Positions 33,992-43,064 of a DNA stretch of 64,000 bases are shown here, piece by piece (the stretch's first letter is position 1; each line of letters begins with the position of its first letter). Both the position numbers and the translations under genes were made by a program. Location of the stretch: NCBI RefSeq assembly GCF_023954305.1, contig NZ_JAMLIG010000002.1:372001-436000 (forward strand). The letters are read 5' to 3'. This DNA comes from Mesorhizobium sp. GTDB taxonomy: Bacteria; Pseudomonadota; Alphaproteobacteria; Rhizobiales; Rhizobiaceae. The notes beneath the pieces were generated by a model that saw only the letters and a list, made by a program, of their open reading frames with translations, made no database searches and was not told the origin of the DNA.

Positions 33992-34975
33992 ATGAACATC
34001 ATGACCTCGCCACCTCGCCGTCCTCGCATCGAGTGGATCGATCTTGCCCGCGGTGTCGCGCTCGTCGCGATGGCGGTCTACCATTTCGCCTGGGATCTCG
34101 AATTTTTCGGCTACGCCGCGCCCGGCATGACCGCCGTCGGCGGCTGGAAGCTGTTCGCCCGCTGCATCGCGTCGAGCTTCCTGATCCTGGTCGGCGTCAG
34201 CCTGGTCCTCGCGCACGGTCGCGGCGTGAGGTGGAAGGGCTTCTGGCGCCGCCTCGCAATGATCGTCGCCGCCGCGCTCGCCATCACCGTCGCGACATTC
34301 TTCGCCACGCCGGATTTCTTCATCTTCTTCGGCATCTTGCACCAGATCGCCTTCGCCAGCGTCGCCGGGCTGCTTTTCCTGAGGCTGCCCGTCGTCGTCA
34401 CACTGGTTGTCGCGGCCTTGGTGATCGCGCTGCCCAACGTCTTCTCGAGCACGATTTTCGACGGTCCCTGGGGCTGGTGGACGGGTCTTGCCGACACGCG
34501 GCCCCGCTCGAGCGATTTCGTGCCCGTCTTTCCCTGGTTCGGCGCGGTTCTGGCCGGCATTGCGCTGGCGAAGCTCGCTGCGGGGGCCGGCCTTGTCGAA
34601 CGCCTTGCCGCTCTTCATCCGGGAAGATGGTCGCGGCCGCTGCGCTTCATCGGCCGCAACAGCCTCGCGTTCTACCTGGTCCATCAGCCCGTCCTGATCG
34701 CCTGCATCTGGCTGTTCTCGCAGCTGTTTCCGCCGGCGATCGATCAGGAGGCGCGCTTCCGCTCCGCCTGCGAACTGACCTGCGCGCAGGACCGCGACGA
34801 ACACTTCTGCGTTGCCTATTGCGGCTGCATGATCGCCGGTCTGTCTGCCGAGAATCTGCTGGAAGAGGCATTTTCGCGCGCCCCATCGGAGGCGTTTCGT
34901 GGCAGACTTCGCGCCATGGCCGAGTTGTGCACAGCGCAAACGGAGGGCTCGGCCGGATCGGGAGGCACCCCATGA
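33992..34975 (+). CDS. DUF1624/HGSNAT-type membrane protein with Cys-rich tail
   Basis: A 327-residue membrane protein of the heparan-alpha-glucosaminide acetyltransferase-like/DUF1624 family. IEWIDLARGVALVAMAVYHF is the diagnostic N-terminus, and RPLRFIGRNSLAFYLVHQPV is the late conserved helix. It has about eight helices. After the last helix comes an unusual tail with clustered Cys (ACELTCAQDRDEHFCVAYCG, then C), ending in a soluble helical segment. That tail could bind a metal or form disulfides. Its stop overlaps the next start (ATGA), so it is coupled to the methyltransferase-like gene. Confidence 0.85.
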   Translation: MNIMTSPPRRPRIEWIDLARGVALVAMAVYHFAWDLEFFGYAAPGMTAVGGWKLFARCIASSFLILVGVSLVLAHGRGVRWKGFWRRLAMIVAAALAITVATFFATPDFFIFFGILHQIAFASVAGLLFLRLPVVVTLVVAALVIALPNVFSSTIFDGPWGWWTGLADTRPRSSDFVPVFPWFGAVLAGIALAKLAAGAGLVERLAALHPGRWSRPLRFIGRNSLAFYLVHQPVLIACIWLFSQLFPPAIDQEARFRSACELTCAQDRDEHFCVAYCGCMIAGLSAENLLEEAFSRAPSEAFRGRLRAMAELCTAQTEGSAGSGGTP

Positions 34976-35448
34976 GCGACGTCAGCGATCGGCCCAACCG
35001 GTTTCCGTGGCCGCCGGTGATCTATGTCGCGGCAATCGCGATCGCCCTGATCCTCGGCTACTTGGTCCCCCTGCCCTGGCTGCCGTCGCCGGCGTCCGAC
35101 CTGCTGTTCGCATTCGGCTGGCTGCTGGTCGCGGCTGCGATCGCCATCGACATCGGCGCGATGCGGACGATGTCCAAGCATCGCACCACGATCATGCCGC
35201 ATCGCGGCTCGGCGCATCTGGTCACCGACGGGCCGTTTTCCTTTACCCGTAACCCGATCTATCTCGGCAATACGATGCTGACCTTCGGCGTCGGGCTGAT
35301 CAGCGGCATCGCCTGGTTCCTGCCGATGGCACTGATTGCCGCCTTCGCAACGCAGAAGCTCGCGATCGAGCGCGAGGAGCGCCATCTCTACGCCCGCTTC
35401 GGCAAGCGCTTTCGCGACTACACGAAGCGCGTGCGGCGCTGGATCTGA
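34972..35448 (+). CDS. Isoprenylcysteine methyltransferase-family membrane protein
   Basis: A 158-residue protein with about four helices of the ICMT/PEMT-like group. Characteristic are LVTDGPFSFTRNPIYLGNTM and the end IEREERHLYARFGKRFRDYTKRVRRWI, the S-adenosylmethionine-binding half. Bacterial members methylate phospholipids, isoprenoids or unknown lipids. It is translationally coupled to the DUF1624 gene, and a joint role in envelope lipid or glycan modification is a reasonable inference. Confidence 0.85.
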   Translation: MSDVSDRPNRFPWPPVIYVAAIAIALILGYLVPLPWLPSPASDLLFAFGWLLVAAAIAIDIGAMRTMSKHRTTIMPHRGSAHLVTDGPFSFTRNPIYLGNTMLTFGVGLISGIAWFLPMALIAAFATQKLAIEREERHLYARFGKRFRDYTKRVRRWI

Positions 35449-35512
35449 ACCTGTTGAAATCGCGATAGCAGGCCGCAATCAAGCCCTTCGCGACGTTTCC
35501 TCGCGTTGGCCT

Positions 35513-35722
35513 TTAACCGAGGTCGATGTCGAGGATGGCCATCGAGAAATTGTACGACTGGTCGCCGTCATCGTCGTCCTTGTAGACGACGCCGAGGAAT
35601 TCGTCACCGAGATAGACCTCGCAGGAATCGTCCTTGCGCGGCCTTGCCTTCACCTGGAGTTCGGGATTGCGGAACGTCTTCTTGAAATAGGCGTCCAGCT
35701 TGCGGATCTCTTCAGGCTTCAC
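35513..35722 (-). CDS. DUF3126 family protein
   Basis: A 69-residue acidic protein of the alphaproteobacterial DUF3126 family (MKPEEIRKLDAYFKKTFRNP, VYLGDEFLGVVYKDDDDGDQ, SYNFSMAILDIDL). In many rhizobia it sits next to cysE. Here it is 117 bp downstream of cysE on the same strand. The function is unknown. The Asp-rich end could bind metal ions, but that is conjecture. Confidence 0.88.
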   Translation of the reverse strand: MKPEEIRKLDAYFKKTFRNPELQVKARPRKDDSCEVYLGDEFLGVVYKDDDDGDQSYNFSMAILDIDLG

Positions 35723-35839
35723 GGCTCATCTCCTCGTCGCGGAACGCAGCAGTGCCGCGCAGTGGTCCGGGCTTCTGCCACGCCCGCAAAGCGGATGTAA
35801 AGCCTGCCGGGTCTATTTCAACCCGACCCCGCGTCAACC

Positions 35840-36682
35840 TCAGACGTCGGTGGTTTCGATATGCTCCATCGACTGCGATGGCAGCAACTGGTCCATCTGT
35901 CGCGAGGGCTGCTCGCAGCCGCTTTCGCCGACGACGCGCGCGGGCACGCCCGCGACCGTCTTGTTGTGCGGCACCGAATTGAGCACCACCGAGCCGGCCG
36001 CCACCTTGGTGCAATGTCCGATCTCGATATTGCCGAGGATCTTCGCCCCGGCGCCGATCAAAACGCCGTAGCGGATTTTCGGATGCCGGTCGCCGCCGGC
36101 CTTGCCGGTGCCGCCGAGCGTCACGCCGTGCAGCATCGACACATTGTCCTCGATCACCGCCGTCTCGCCGACGACGAGGCCGGTCGCGTGGTCGATGAAG
36201 ATGCCCTTGCCCATCTTAGCGGCCGGGTTGATGTCGGTCTGGAAGACGGCCGAGGAACGGCTCTGCAGGTAGAGCGCGAAATCGCGCCGGCCCGCATTCC
36301 ACAACCAATGCGCCAGCCGGTGCGTCTGGATGGCGTGAAAACCCTTGAAGTAGAGCACGGGCATGATGAACCGGTCGCAGGCGGGGTCGCGATCGTAATA
36401 GGCTTGGATGTCGGTGCGCACGATGTTCGACCAGTCGGGCTGGTCGGCGTGCATCGCCTCGAAGGTTTGCACGATCAGCGCGGCCGACATGTCCGGATGG
36501 TCGAGACGCAAGGCGATGCGGTGGATCACCGCTTCCTCCAGCGTCGGGTGGTTCAGGATCGTCGAATAGAGGAACGCCGCGAGCAGCGGATCGCGTTCGA
36601 CCGCCGCCTTCGCCTCGTCACGCACGGCGGACCAGATCGGATCCACCGGCTGGAGATGCGTGCGTGCAACCTTGGTAGACAT
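35840..36682 (-). CDS. cysE: Serine O-acetyltransferase
   Basis: A 280-residue SAT that makes O-acetylserine from serine and acetyl-CoA, the first step of cysteine synthesis. The N-terminal helical SATase domain (residues 1-145, DPIWSAVRDEAKAAVERDPL) is followed by the left-handed beta-helix with hexapeptide repeats. GIFIDHATGLVVGETAVIEDNVS includes the catalytic His. AAGGGGAAACGAG precedes the ATG. The C-terminal tail (MDQLLPSQSMEHIETTDV) is the end that normally docks into cysteine synthase, where a terminal Ile is usual; here the last residue is Val. Confidence 0.95.
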   Translation of the reverse strand: MSTKVARTHLQPVDPIWSAVRDEAKAAVERDPLLAAFLYSTILNHPTLEEAVIHRIALRLDHPDMSAALIVQTFEAMHADQPDWSNIVRTDIQAYYDRDPACDRFIMPVLYFKGFHAIQTHRLAHWLWNAGRRDFALYLQSRSSAVFQTDINPAAKMGKGIFIDHATGLVVGETAVIEDNVSMLHGVTLGGTGKAGGDRHPKIRYGVLIGAGAKILGNIEIGHCTKVAAGSVVLNSVPHNKTVAGVPARVVGESGCEQPSRQMDQLLPSQSMEHIETTDV

Positions 36683-36780
36683 CTCGTTTCCCCTTGTCGG
36701 CGGCGGAGGCGCACCTTATGCGATCCTCTAGCGCGAAGGAATTCAATTTTCCTTAGCATGGATTCAATTGGATTTCCCGT

Positions 36781-37581
36781 ATGCCCTTTCAAGCCCTTTC
36801 GGGCAGCGAATGTCTGGCGGCGACGATCGCGCAGAATGTCGCGCGCGTCGTCATCGACAATCCGCACCGCAGGAACGCGGTCGACCTCGCCGGATGGCGT
36901 GCCCTCGCAGCTCTCGTCCCTGAACTCGCTGCCCGGAACGAGGTTCGCGTGATCGTGCTGGCCGGCGCAGGCAGCGACTTCAGCGCCGGCGCCGACATTT
37001 CCGAGTTCGACACCGTGCGCAGGGACGCTGCGACCGCCCGGATCTACGAGGCCGCCAATTCCGCCGCCTTCGCCGCGATCCGGACCAGCGCCGTACCGGT
37101 AATCGCCGCGATCCGCGGCGTCTGTTTCGGCGGCGGTTTCGGCCTGGCCGCCGCCTGCGATCTCAGGATCGCGACGCACGACGCGCGCTTTGCCGTTCCG
37201 GCCGCGCGGCTTGGCCTCGCCTATCCGCAGGACGCGATGGTCGACATCGTCTCCGCCGCCGGCGCCCAGATGGCACGCTACCTGACCCTCACCGCCCAGC
37301 CGATCGGCGCGGCGCAGGCGCTCGCCGCCGGCTTCCTGCTGGAAACCGTCGCCGACCATCGTTTCGACGCCCGCGTCACCGAGATCGCCGCCTCGATCGC
37401 GGCCAGCGCGCCCATGTCGGTGAAGGCCTCGCGCCTGTCGATCATGGCCGTCGTGACGAAGGACCCGCTCGCCGCCCGCCTGGCGCAGGAGGCCGGCGAC
37501 GCGACCTTCGACAGCGCCGACTACGCCGAAGGCCGCGCCGCGTTCAAGCAACGGCGAAAGCCGGATTTCCGGGGGAAATAG
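36781..37581 (+). CDS. Enoyl-CoA hydratase/isomerase-family protein
   Basis: A 266-residue crotonase-fold protein. The CoA-binding and oxyanion elements are seen in VLAGAGSDFSAGADISEFDTVRRD and AAIRGVCFGGGFGLAAACDLRIA. The usual catalytic Glu after the second oxyanion loop is not obvious (RLGLAYPQDAMVDIV), so it may be an isomerase, decarboxylase or other crotonase rather than a classical hydratase. No ribosome site is clear. It is divergent from cysE and ends 4 bp before a convergent hydrolase gene. Confidence 0.85.
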   Translation: MPFQALSGSECLAATIAQNVARVVIDNPHRRNAVDLAGWRALAALVPELAARNEVRVIVLAGAGSDFSAGADISEFDTVRRDAATARIYEAANSAAFAAIRTSAVPVIAAIRGVCFGGGFGLAAACDLRIATHDARFAVPAARLGLAYPQDAMVDIVSAAGAQMARYLTLTAQPIGAAQALAAGFLLETVADHRFDARVTEIAASIAASAPMSVKASRLSIMAVVTKDPLAARLAQEAGDATFDSADYAEGRAAFKQRRKPDFRGK

Positions 37582-37585
37582 CCGC

Positions 37586-38353
37586 CTACAGCGGATGTTC
37601 CCGCAGGAAGTCGATGGCCCTTTTCTTGAAGGTCCGGTCGCCGACCGCCAGCATGTGGTCGCGCCCCTCGACGTCGAAGGCTTCCGCGTCCGGCATCAGG
37701 TCGGCGAGCAAGTGCGGCGATCCTGCGATGTCGTCCTTGGTGCCGACCGCCACCAGCGTCGGCTGTATGACACGCGCGACCTCGGCCGGTTCGAGCAGGA
37801 TGCGCGACGTCTCGATGCAGGCGGCCAGCGCCAGCCGGTCGCTCCTGGTCTGGTCGGCGAAGGCGCGGAACATTTTTCCGCGCGGATGGGTGATCGTGGC
37901 CGCATCCTCGGCCCTGAGAGCGACGGCGATCGGGTCCCAGTCGCCGACGCCCTCGACCAGGCCGATGCCCAGGCCGCCGAGGATCAGCGTCGCGACCCGC
38001 TCCGGCTGTTCCAGGGCCATCACGGTCGCGACCCGCGCGCCCATCGAATAGCCCATCACATGGGCGCGCTCGATGCCGAGATGATCGAGAAGGGCGACAG
38101 CGTCGCCCGCCATCTTCGACGGCGTATAGTCGGCCGGATCGTAGCTCGCCGACGACTTGCCGTGGCCGCGATGGTCGAAGGCGGTGACGCGGTAGCCGGC
38201 GCGGCGCAGATCGTGCACCCAGCCGGGATTGGTCCAATTGACCGCGATGTTGGAAGCAAAGCCGTGGATCAGCAGGACCGGTTCGCCGCTCCCGTCCTCC
38301 GGCATTTGGTCGAGATAAGCGAGGCGAAAACCGTCATGCTCGAAGTAATGCAT
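37586..38353 (-). CDS. Alpha/beta-hydrolase
   Basis: A 255-residue alpha/beta-hydrolase. LLIHGFASN is the oxyanion region, AFDHRGHGKSS the loop after it, and GYSMGAR gives nucleophile Ser103. The late DVEGRDHMLAVGDRTFKKRA provides the His. The ATG at 38353 matches the start of relatives (MHYFEHDGFRLAYLD). Family members are esterases, epoxide hydrolases and lactonases. The substrate is unassigned. Confidence 0.88.
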   Translation of the reverse strand: MHYFEHDGFRLAYLDQMPEDGSGEPVLLIHGFASNIAVNWTNPGWVHDLRRAGYRVTAFDHRGHGKSSASYDPADYTPSKMAGDAVALLDHLGIERAHVMGYSMGARVATVMALEQPERVATLILGGLGIGLVEGVGDWDPIAVALRAEDAATITHPRGKMFRAFADQTRSDRLALAACIETSRILLEPAEVARVIQPTLVAVGTKDDIAGSPHLLADLMPDAEAFDVEGRDHMLAVGDRTFKKRAIDFLREHPL

Positions 38354-38381
38354 TGCACCGCCGTCTGTTGAGGGCCGACGC

Positions 38382-38882
38382 CTAGTTCGACCCCGCCACC
38401 GCGTCAATCACCGGATGCCGCAGTCGGTCGCCCGGCGCGATGCCGTTCATCTGCGCGGTGCCCTGCTTCAGCTCGAGGACGAAACGCACCGGCACCCCGG
38501 GCGAGATCGCGGCGCGCGAGAACGGCCGGCCGGGCAGAATGGCCCGCACGCGGCCGTCCTCGCCGATAAACAAAAGGTCGAGCGGCATCGGCGTGTTCTC
38601 CATCCAGAACGAGGCCTGCCGTGTCGTGCCGAGGTCGAACAGCATGCCGCGGTCGTCGGGCATGTCGTCGCGGAACATCAGTCCGCGCTCCTGCTCCGAT
38701 GGCTCGTCCGCCACCTCGATCGAGAAGAATTTGTCGCCCGCCGCCGTTTGCGCGACGAGCTTCACCATCTGCACCGGCAGGCGCATCGCGCGTGAATCGG
38801 CGGCAGCGGGAGACAGGGCGCCCATCAACACCATCAGGGCCAGCGACAGCGCGGCAAACGCGGTGCGGACGTGACGACGCAT
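38382..38882 (-). CDS. DUF192 family secreted protein
   Basis: A 166-residue protein with a signal peptide (RTAFAALSLALMVLMGALSPAAA) and a DUF192 domain: FSIEVADEPSEQERGLMFRDDMPDDRGMLFDLGTTRQASFWMENTPMPLDLLFIGEDGRV. The RGLM(Y/F)R and FWMxNTxxPLD motifs define the family. The role is unknown; most members are periplasmic. It lies 13 bp downstream of the cold-shock gene on the same strand, so the two are probably co-transcribed, an arrangement also common in relatives. Confidence 0.9.
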   Translation of the reverse strand: MRRHVRTAFAALSLALMVLMGALSPAAADSRAMRLPVQMVKLVAQTAAGDKFFSIEVADEPSEQERGLMFRDDMPDDRGMLFDLGTTRQASFWMENTPMPLDLLFIGEDGRVRAILPGRPFSRAAISPGVPVRFVLELKQGTAQMNGIAPGDRLRHPVIDAVAGSN

Positions 38883-38895
38883 CTTTCCCTGCCTT

Positions 38896-39483
38896 TCAGT
38901 GCGAAGCGGGCAAGGTTCCTTTGTCGGGATGAATTTCGGCGGCCATAAGGCCCTTTTCGCCGTGGCCGTAGCGAACCAGAACGACTTGGCCGGGCCGAAG
39001 CTCGGTCACGCCGAAGCGGCGCAGCGTCTCCATATGGATGAAGATGTCCTCGGTCCCCTCCCCGCGGGTCAGGAAGCCGAAACCCTTGGTGCGGTTGAAC
39101 CATTTCACCAGCGCCCGCTCGAGGCCGCTTTCGGCGATCACGTGGACATGGGTGCGATCGCCGGGCTGCTCCAGCGGATGCACCGCCGTCGAGGAATCCA
39201 TCGACAGGATACGGAAGGCCTGCATGCCGCGCTCGCCGCGCTTCACCAGGCAAACCACGCGCGCACCTTCCATCGCCGTCTGGAAACCGTCGCGGCGCAG
39301 GCAGGTGACGTGGATCAGCACGTCGCCCATGCCGGCCTCGTCGGGAAGAATGAAGCCATAGCCCTTGGCGACGTCGAACCATTTGATGGCGCCGGAGACC
39401 TCACGGAGATCTTCGCTTTCCCCCATCTCGACGGAGCCGCCCCAACCGGCCTTCTGGCCTTCCGAAGAGGTTTTTTCCCCCAT
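38896..39483 (-). CDS. Two-domain cold-shock protein
   Basis: A 195-residue protein with two cold-shock domains: residues about 30-100 (SGAIKWFDVAKGYGFILPDE, DVLIHVTCLRRDGF) and about 122-190 (ERALVKWFNRTKGFGFLTRG, DIFIHMETLRRFG). Each keeps the RNP1 (KGYGFI/KGFGFL) and RNP2 (VLIHV/IFIHM) RNA-binding motifs. Tandem CSD proteins of this layout are usual in Hyphomicrobiales. It probably acts as an RNA chaperone. The start at 39483 is chosen over a frame open 20 codons further upstream. Confidence 0.92.
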   Translation of the reverse strand: MGEKTSSEGQKAGWGGSVEMGESEDLREVSGAIKWFDVAKGYGFILPDEAGMGDVLIHVTCLRRDGFQTAMEGARVVCLVKRGERGMQAFRILSMDSSTAVHPLEQPGDRTHVHVIAESGLERALVKWFNRTKGFGFLTRGEGTEDIFIHMETLRRFGVTELRPGQVVLVRYGHGEKGLMAAEIHPDKGTLPASH

Positions 39484-39698
39484 TCGAACGCACCCTTCCT
39501 TCGAGCCAACGCAACTGATTCTTGCTGCAGGATAACATGTCACTTCTTCCTGTCAGCATGAACGGAGACTGTTTTCGCCACATTTCAACCAAATATTAAC
39601 CACTCGCCTTACGCGAGGCTGGAATGCTGAATCGGCTTGCCGCGGCGCCCTGCCTGCCCCATATCGGCCTCGACCGCCGCCACACAGGACCCCTCCCG

Positions 39699-40139
39699 AT
39701 GCGCTATCTCCACACCATGATCCGGATCTCGGACGTAGAGCAATCGCTCGACTTCTTCTGCAACAAGCTCGGCATGACCGAGGTGCGCCGCCACGAAAGC
39801 GAGCAGGGCCGCTTCACGCTGATTTTCCTGGCTGCCAGCGAAGACAAGCAGGCCGGCATCGACAGGAAGGCGCCGCTGGTCGAGCTCACCTACAACTGGG
39901 ATCCGGAGGAATACACGGGCGGCCGCAATTTCGGCCACCTCGCCTACGAGGTCGACAATATCTACGAGACCTGCCAGTCGCTGATGGACAAGGGCGTGAC
40001 GATCAACCGCCCGCCGCGCGACGGCAACATGGCCTTCATCAAGACGCCCGACGGCATCTCGATCGAACTGCTGCAGAAGGGTTCCGCTCTGGCCAAGGCC
40101 GAGCCCTGGGCGTCGATGCAGAACACCGGGAGCTGGTAA
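39699..40139 (+). CDS. gloA: Lactoylglutathione lyase (glyoxalase I)
   Basis: A 146-residue glyoxalase I that isomerises the methylglyoxal-glutathione hemithioacetal to S-lactoylglutathione. The N-terminus MRYLHTMIRISDVEQSLDFF (His5 metal ligand), VELTYNWDPEEYTGGRNFGHLAYEV (Glu and His ligands) and AFIKTPDGISIELLQKG (last Glu ligand) are all in place. The form is the short nickel/cobalt-type bacterial enzyme. The ATG at 39699 gives the family start. Confidence 0.95.
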   Translation: MRYLHTMIRISDVEQSLDFFCNKLGMTEVRRHESEQGRFTLIFLAASEDKQAGIDRKAPLVELTYNWDPEEYTGGRNFGHLAYEVDNIYETCQSLMDKGVTINRPPRDGNMAFIKTPDGISIELLQKGSALAKAEPWASMQNTGSW

Positions 40140-40277
40140 GCCGACTGGCGCTCCGGGCCGGTTCTCCGACGGCGAAACCGCGCGCGTTCTCCGGCAGAAC
40201 GGCTTTGTGCGAACGCCGCACTTGCGCCCGCGCGTCGGCATGCTAACAGCGGGACCGTCACCAGCGGAGGGGTCCCC

Positions 40278-41810
40278 ATGAAGGATGTGCTCGTCGAACT
40301 CGAACGCCGGCGCGAGATCGCCCGCCAGGGCGGCGGCAAGGCCCGCATCGAGGCGCAGCATGCCCGCGGCAAGCTGACGGCGCGCGAGCGGCTCGAGATC
40401 TTCCTCGACGAGGGCTCCTTCGAGGAGTTCGACATGTTCGTCGAGCACCGCTCCACCGATTTCGGCATGGAGAAGACCAAGGTCGCCGGCGACGGCGTCG
40501 TCACCGGCTGGGGCACGGTCAACGGCCGCACCGTGTTCGTCTTCGCCAAGGACTTCACCGTGTTCGGCGGCTCGCTCTCCGAGGCGCATGCCGAGAAGGT
40601 GACGAAGATCCAGGACATGGCGCTGAGGAACCGCGCCCCGATCATCGGCTTCTACGACGCCGGCGGCGCCCGCATCCAGGAAGGCGTGGCGGCGCTGGGC
40701 GGCTATGCCGAGATCTTTCAGCGCAACGTGCTTTCCTCCGGAGTCATCCCGCAGATCTCCGTCATCATGGGTCCCTGCGCCGGCGGCGACGTCTATTCGC
40801 CGGCGATGACCGACTTCATCTTCATGGTGCGCGACACGTCCTACATGTTCGTCACCGGCCCCGACGTGGTGAAGACCGTGACCAACGAGGTGGTGACGGC
40901 CGAGCAGCTCGGCGGCGCCTCGATCCACACGACGAAATCCTCGATCGCCGACGGCGCTTATGACAACGACGTCGAGGCGCTGCTACAGATGCGCCGGCTG
41001 ATCGACTACTTGCCGCAGTCGAACACGTCGGAGATACCGGAAATCGAGAACCACCAGTCGGTGACCGATTCCGACATGTCGCTCGACCGGCTGGTGCCGG
41101 ACAATGCCAACAAGCCCTACGACATCAAGGAACTGATCCTGAAGACCGCCGACGAGGGCGACTTCTTCGAAATCCAGGCCTCGTTCGCAAAAAACATCGT
41201 CACCGGCTTCGGCCGGGTCGACGGCCGCACCGTCGGCTTCGTTGCCAACCAGCCGATGGTGCTGGCCGGCGTGCTCGATTCCGACGCCAGCCGCAAGGCG
41301 GCGCGCTTCATCCGCTTCTGCGACTGCTTCAACATCCCGATCGTCACCTTCGTCGACGTTCCGGGCTTCCTCCCGGGCACGGCGCAGGAATATGGCGGCC
41401 TCATCAAGCACGGCGCCAAACTGCTCTTCGCCTATGCGGAAGCCACCGTGCCGAAGATCACCGTCATCACGCGAAAAGCCTATGGCGGCGCCTACGACGT
41501 CATGGCGTCGAAACACCTGCGCGGCGACATCAACTACGCCTGGCCCTCGGCTCAGATCGCGGTGATGGGCGCCAAGGGCGCGGTCGAGATCATCTACCGC
41601 AAGGACATCGGCGACGCCGGCAAGATCGCCGAGCACACGAAGCGCTATGAGGACCGCTTCCTGTCGCCCTTCGTCGCCGCCGAGCGCGGCTATGTCGACG
41701 AGGTGATCATGCCGCACTCGACCCGCCGCCGCATAACCCGCGGCCTCAAGATGCTGCGCAACAAGGACCTCCAGAACCCCTGGAAGAAGCACGACAACAT
41801 TCCGTTGTGA
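40278..41810 (+). CDS. pccB: Acyl-CoA (propionyl-CoA) carboxylase beta subunit
   Basis: A 510-residue carboxyltransferase subunit. It transfers CO2 from biotin to propionyl-CoA or a related acyl-CoA. The N-half oxyanion region is YDAGGARIQEGVAALGGYAEIF; the C-half shows FVDVPGFLPGTAQEYGG and TRKAYGGAYDVMASKHL, all typical of PccB. GGAGG precedes the ATG. The biotin carboxylase/carrier subunit (pccA) is not next to it. The next gene on this strand is unrelated, so the holoenzyme partner must be encoded elsewhere. Confidence 0.93.
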   Translation: MKDVLVELERRREIARQGGGKARIEAQHARGKLTARERLEIFLDEGSFEEFDMFVEHRSTDFGMEKTKVAGDGVVTGWGTVNGRTVFVFAKDFTVFGGSLSEAHAEKVTKIQDMALRNRAPIIGFYDAGGARIQEGVAALGGYAEIFQRNVLSSGVIPQISVIMGPCAGGDVYSPAMTDFIFMVRDTSYMFVTGPDVVKTVTNEVVTAEQLGGASIHTTKSSIADGAYDNDVEALLQMRRLIDYLPQSNTSEIPEIENHQSVTDSDMSLDRLVPDNANKPYDIKELILKTADEGDFFEIQASFAKNIVTGFGRVDGRTVGFVANQPMVLAGVLDSDASRKAARFIRFCDCFNIPIVTFVDVPGFLPGTAQEYGGLIKHGAKLLFAYAEATVPKITVITRKAYGGAYDVMASKHLRGDINYAWPSAQIAVMGAKGAVEIIYRKDIGDAGKIAEHTKRYEDRFLSPFVAAERGYVDEVIMPHSTRRRITRGLKMLRNKDLQNPWKKHDNIPL

Positions 41811-41856
41811 GGCTGCGAGACTGATCCCGAAGTCGCGGTCAGTTGCCGGCGGCTGG

Positions 41857-42900
41857 TCACACAGCGGGCGTCGCCGCCGCGATCCTCCGCGCGAACTCCG
41901 CCGCGATGCGCTTCGCGCCTGCGGCACTGGGGTGGATCTCGTCGGTATGCCAGTCCGTATCCCGAACCACCTTGCGCAGATCTATATAGACGACCTTGGA
42001 ATGGCGCGCGGCCAGGTCGCGCAGGCCGTCATTGAACAGGCCGACCATGTGCGCCACGATCACCCGGGCGAGCGGGCCGACCGTCACCGGGTCGAAACCC
42101 AGTTGCTCCAGCGGTCCGCCGAGTGACTCCTTGCCTTTCAGCGGGATCGCGTTGGCATATCCGTGGATGAAGGTGGTGACGTCGGCGGCTGCCGGAATTG
42201 CCCTCACGTCGTCGATCAGGGTCCGGTATTTCTTCAGGATCGACACAAGCTTGTCGCGGTAGTCTGCATTGACGTAGCTCGGCGCATTGTCCGGGTTCGT
42301 ATCGCCAGGCTTGCGCGGCGTCACATATCTGGCGATCGAGTCGAGCACGTCGTTGCCGCCGCCGGAGAAAAAGAAGAAGCCGAACGTTCCCGCCTTCAGT
42401 TCCTGCACGTACTGCTTTTGCCGCAGCATGTTCTCCAGCGTGTCGCGCCATTTGGCGACGTTTTCGAGGTCGTGGGTCTCATCGAGGAAATCCATGGCAT
42501 CCTTCGGTTTGAGGATCCACGGCAGGTCGAACCACGAATCCCCTTCGGCCAGGACCTTGGTCTTCACCCCCGCCGCCGCGACGGCGGTTTCGAGGCTCGT
42601 GCGCACGGCCTTGGGAAGCCGTGTGCGCGCCTTCATCATCGCCGCATGGCTGCGCGCCTTGTCCTTGCGGACGCGATCGGCTTTCGCCAGCAGATCGTTG
42701 ACCGCGTCGCGGGACGGCGCCCTGCCCTCCACCCTCACATGCGCGCGGTCGAGCGCAACCACCGGCCGGAACGGCGTCCCGGCCCTCTCGTCGATCTTGA
42801 AATAGGTCCCGATCTCCCGGTCGGTCAGCCTGCCCGCCTTGGCGCGCCGGGAGAGTTCGGCGTAGGTGATCTGCTGGTCCTTGCCCGTCGCGCCCGGCAT
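41857..42900 (-). CDS. SGNH/GDSL-family hydrolase with unusual N-terminus
   Basis: A 347-residue protein. Residues about 115-345 form an SGNH hydrolase: block I AEGDSWFDLPW (nucleophile Ser), block III SGGGNDVLDS (Gly/Asn oxyanion), block V WHTDEIHPSAAGAKRIA (Asp-His). The first 110 residues (ITYAELSRRAKAGRLTDREI, then a basic region) are not part of the fold and match no domain I know. There is no signal peptide. GGAGG stands seven bases before the ATG. It is divergent from a LysM protein, suggesting a shared envelope or glycan theme. Confidence 0.85.
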   Translation of the reverse strand: MPGATGKDQQITYAELSRRAKAGRLTDREIGTYFKIDERAGTPFRPVVALDRAHVRVEGRAPSRDAVNDLLAKADRVRKDKARSHAAMMKARTRLPKAVRTSLETAVAAAGVKTKVLAEGDSWFDLPWILKPKDAMDFLDETHDLENVAKWRDTLENMLRQKQYVQELKAGTFGFFFFSGGGNDVLDSIARYVTPRKPGDTNPDNAPSYVNADYRDKLVSILKKYRTLIDDVRAIPAAADVTTFIHGYANAIPLKGKESLGGPLEQLGFDPVTVGPLARVIVAHMVGLFNDGLRDLAARHSKVVYIDLRKVVRDTDWHTDEIHPSAAGAKRIAAEFARRIAAATPAV

Positions 42901-43064
42901 GTCCGCACCTCCTCCGCTCGTCCTTCCCGACCCGTCCGCACATCATCGCCGATTTCAGCCGCGAACGCTGTGACATTTCTCACCTAACGGCAGGTCTGTG
43001 AGCCCGGCCACAGACGCCGCCTCCGGTCCGTGCTCCGATCGGCCATCAGCACCGGGAGACTCCA

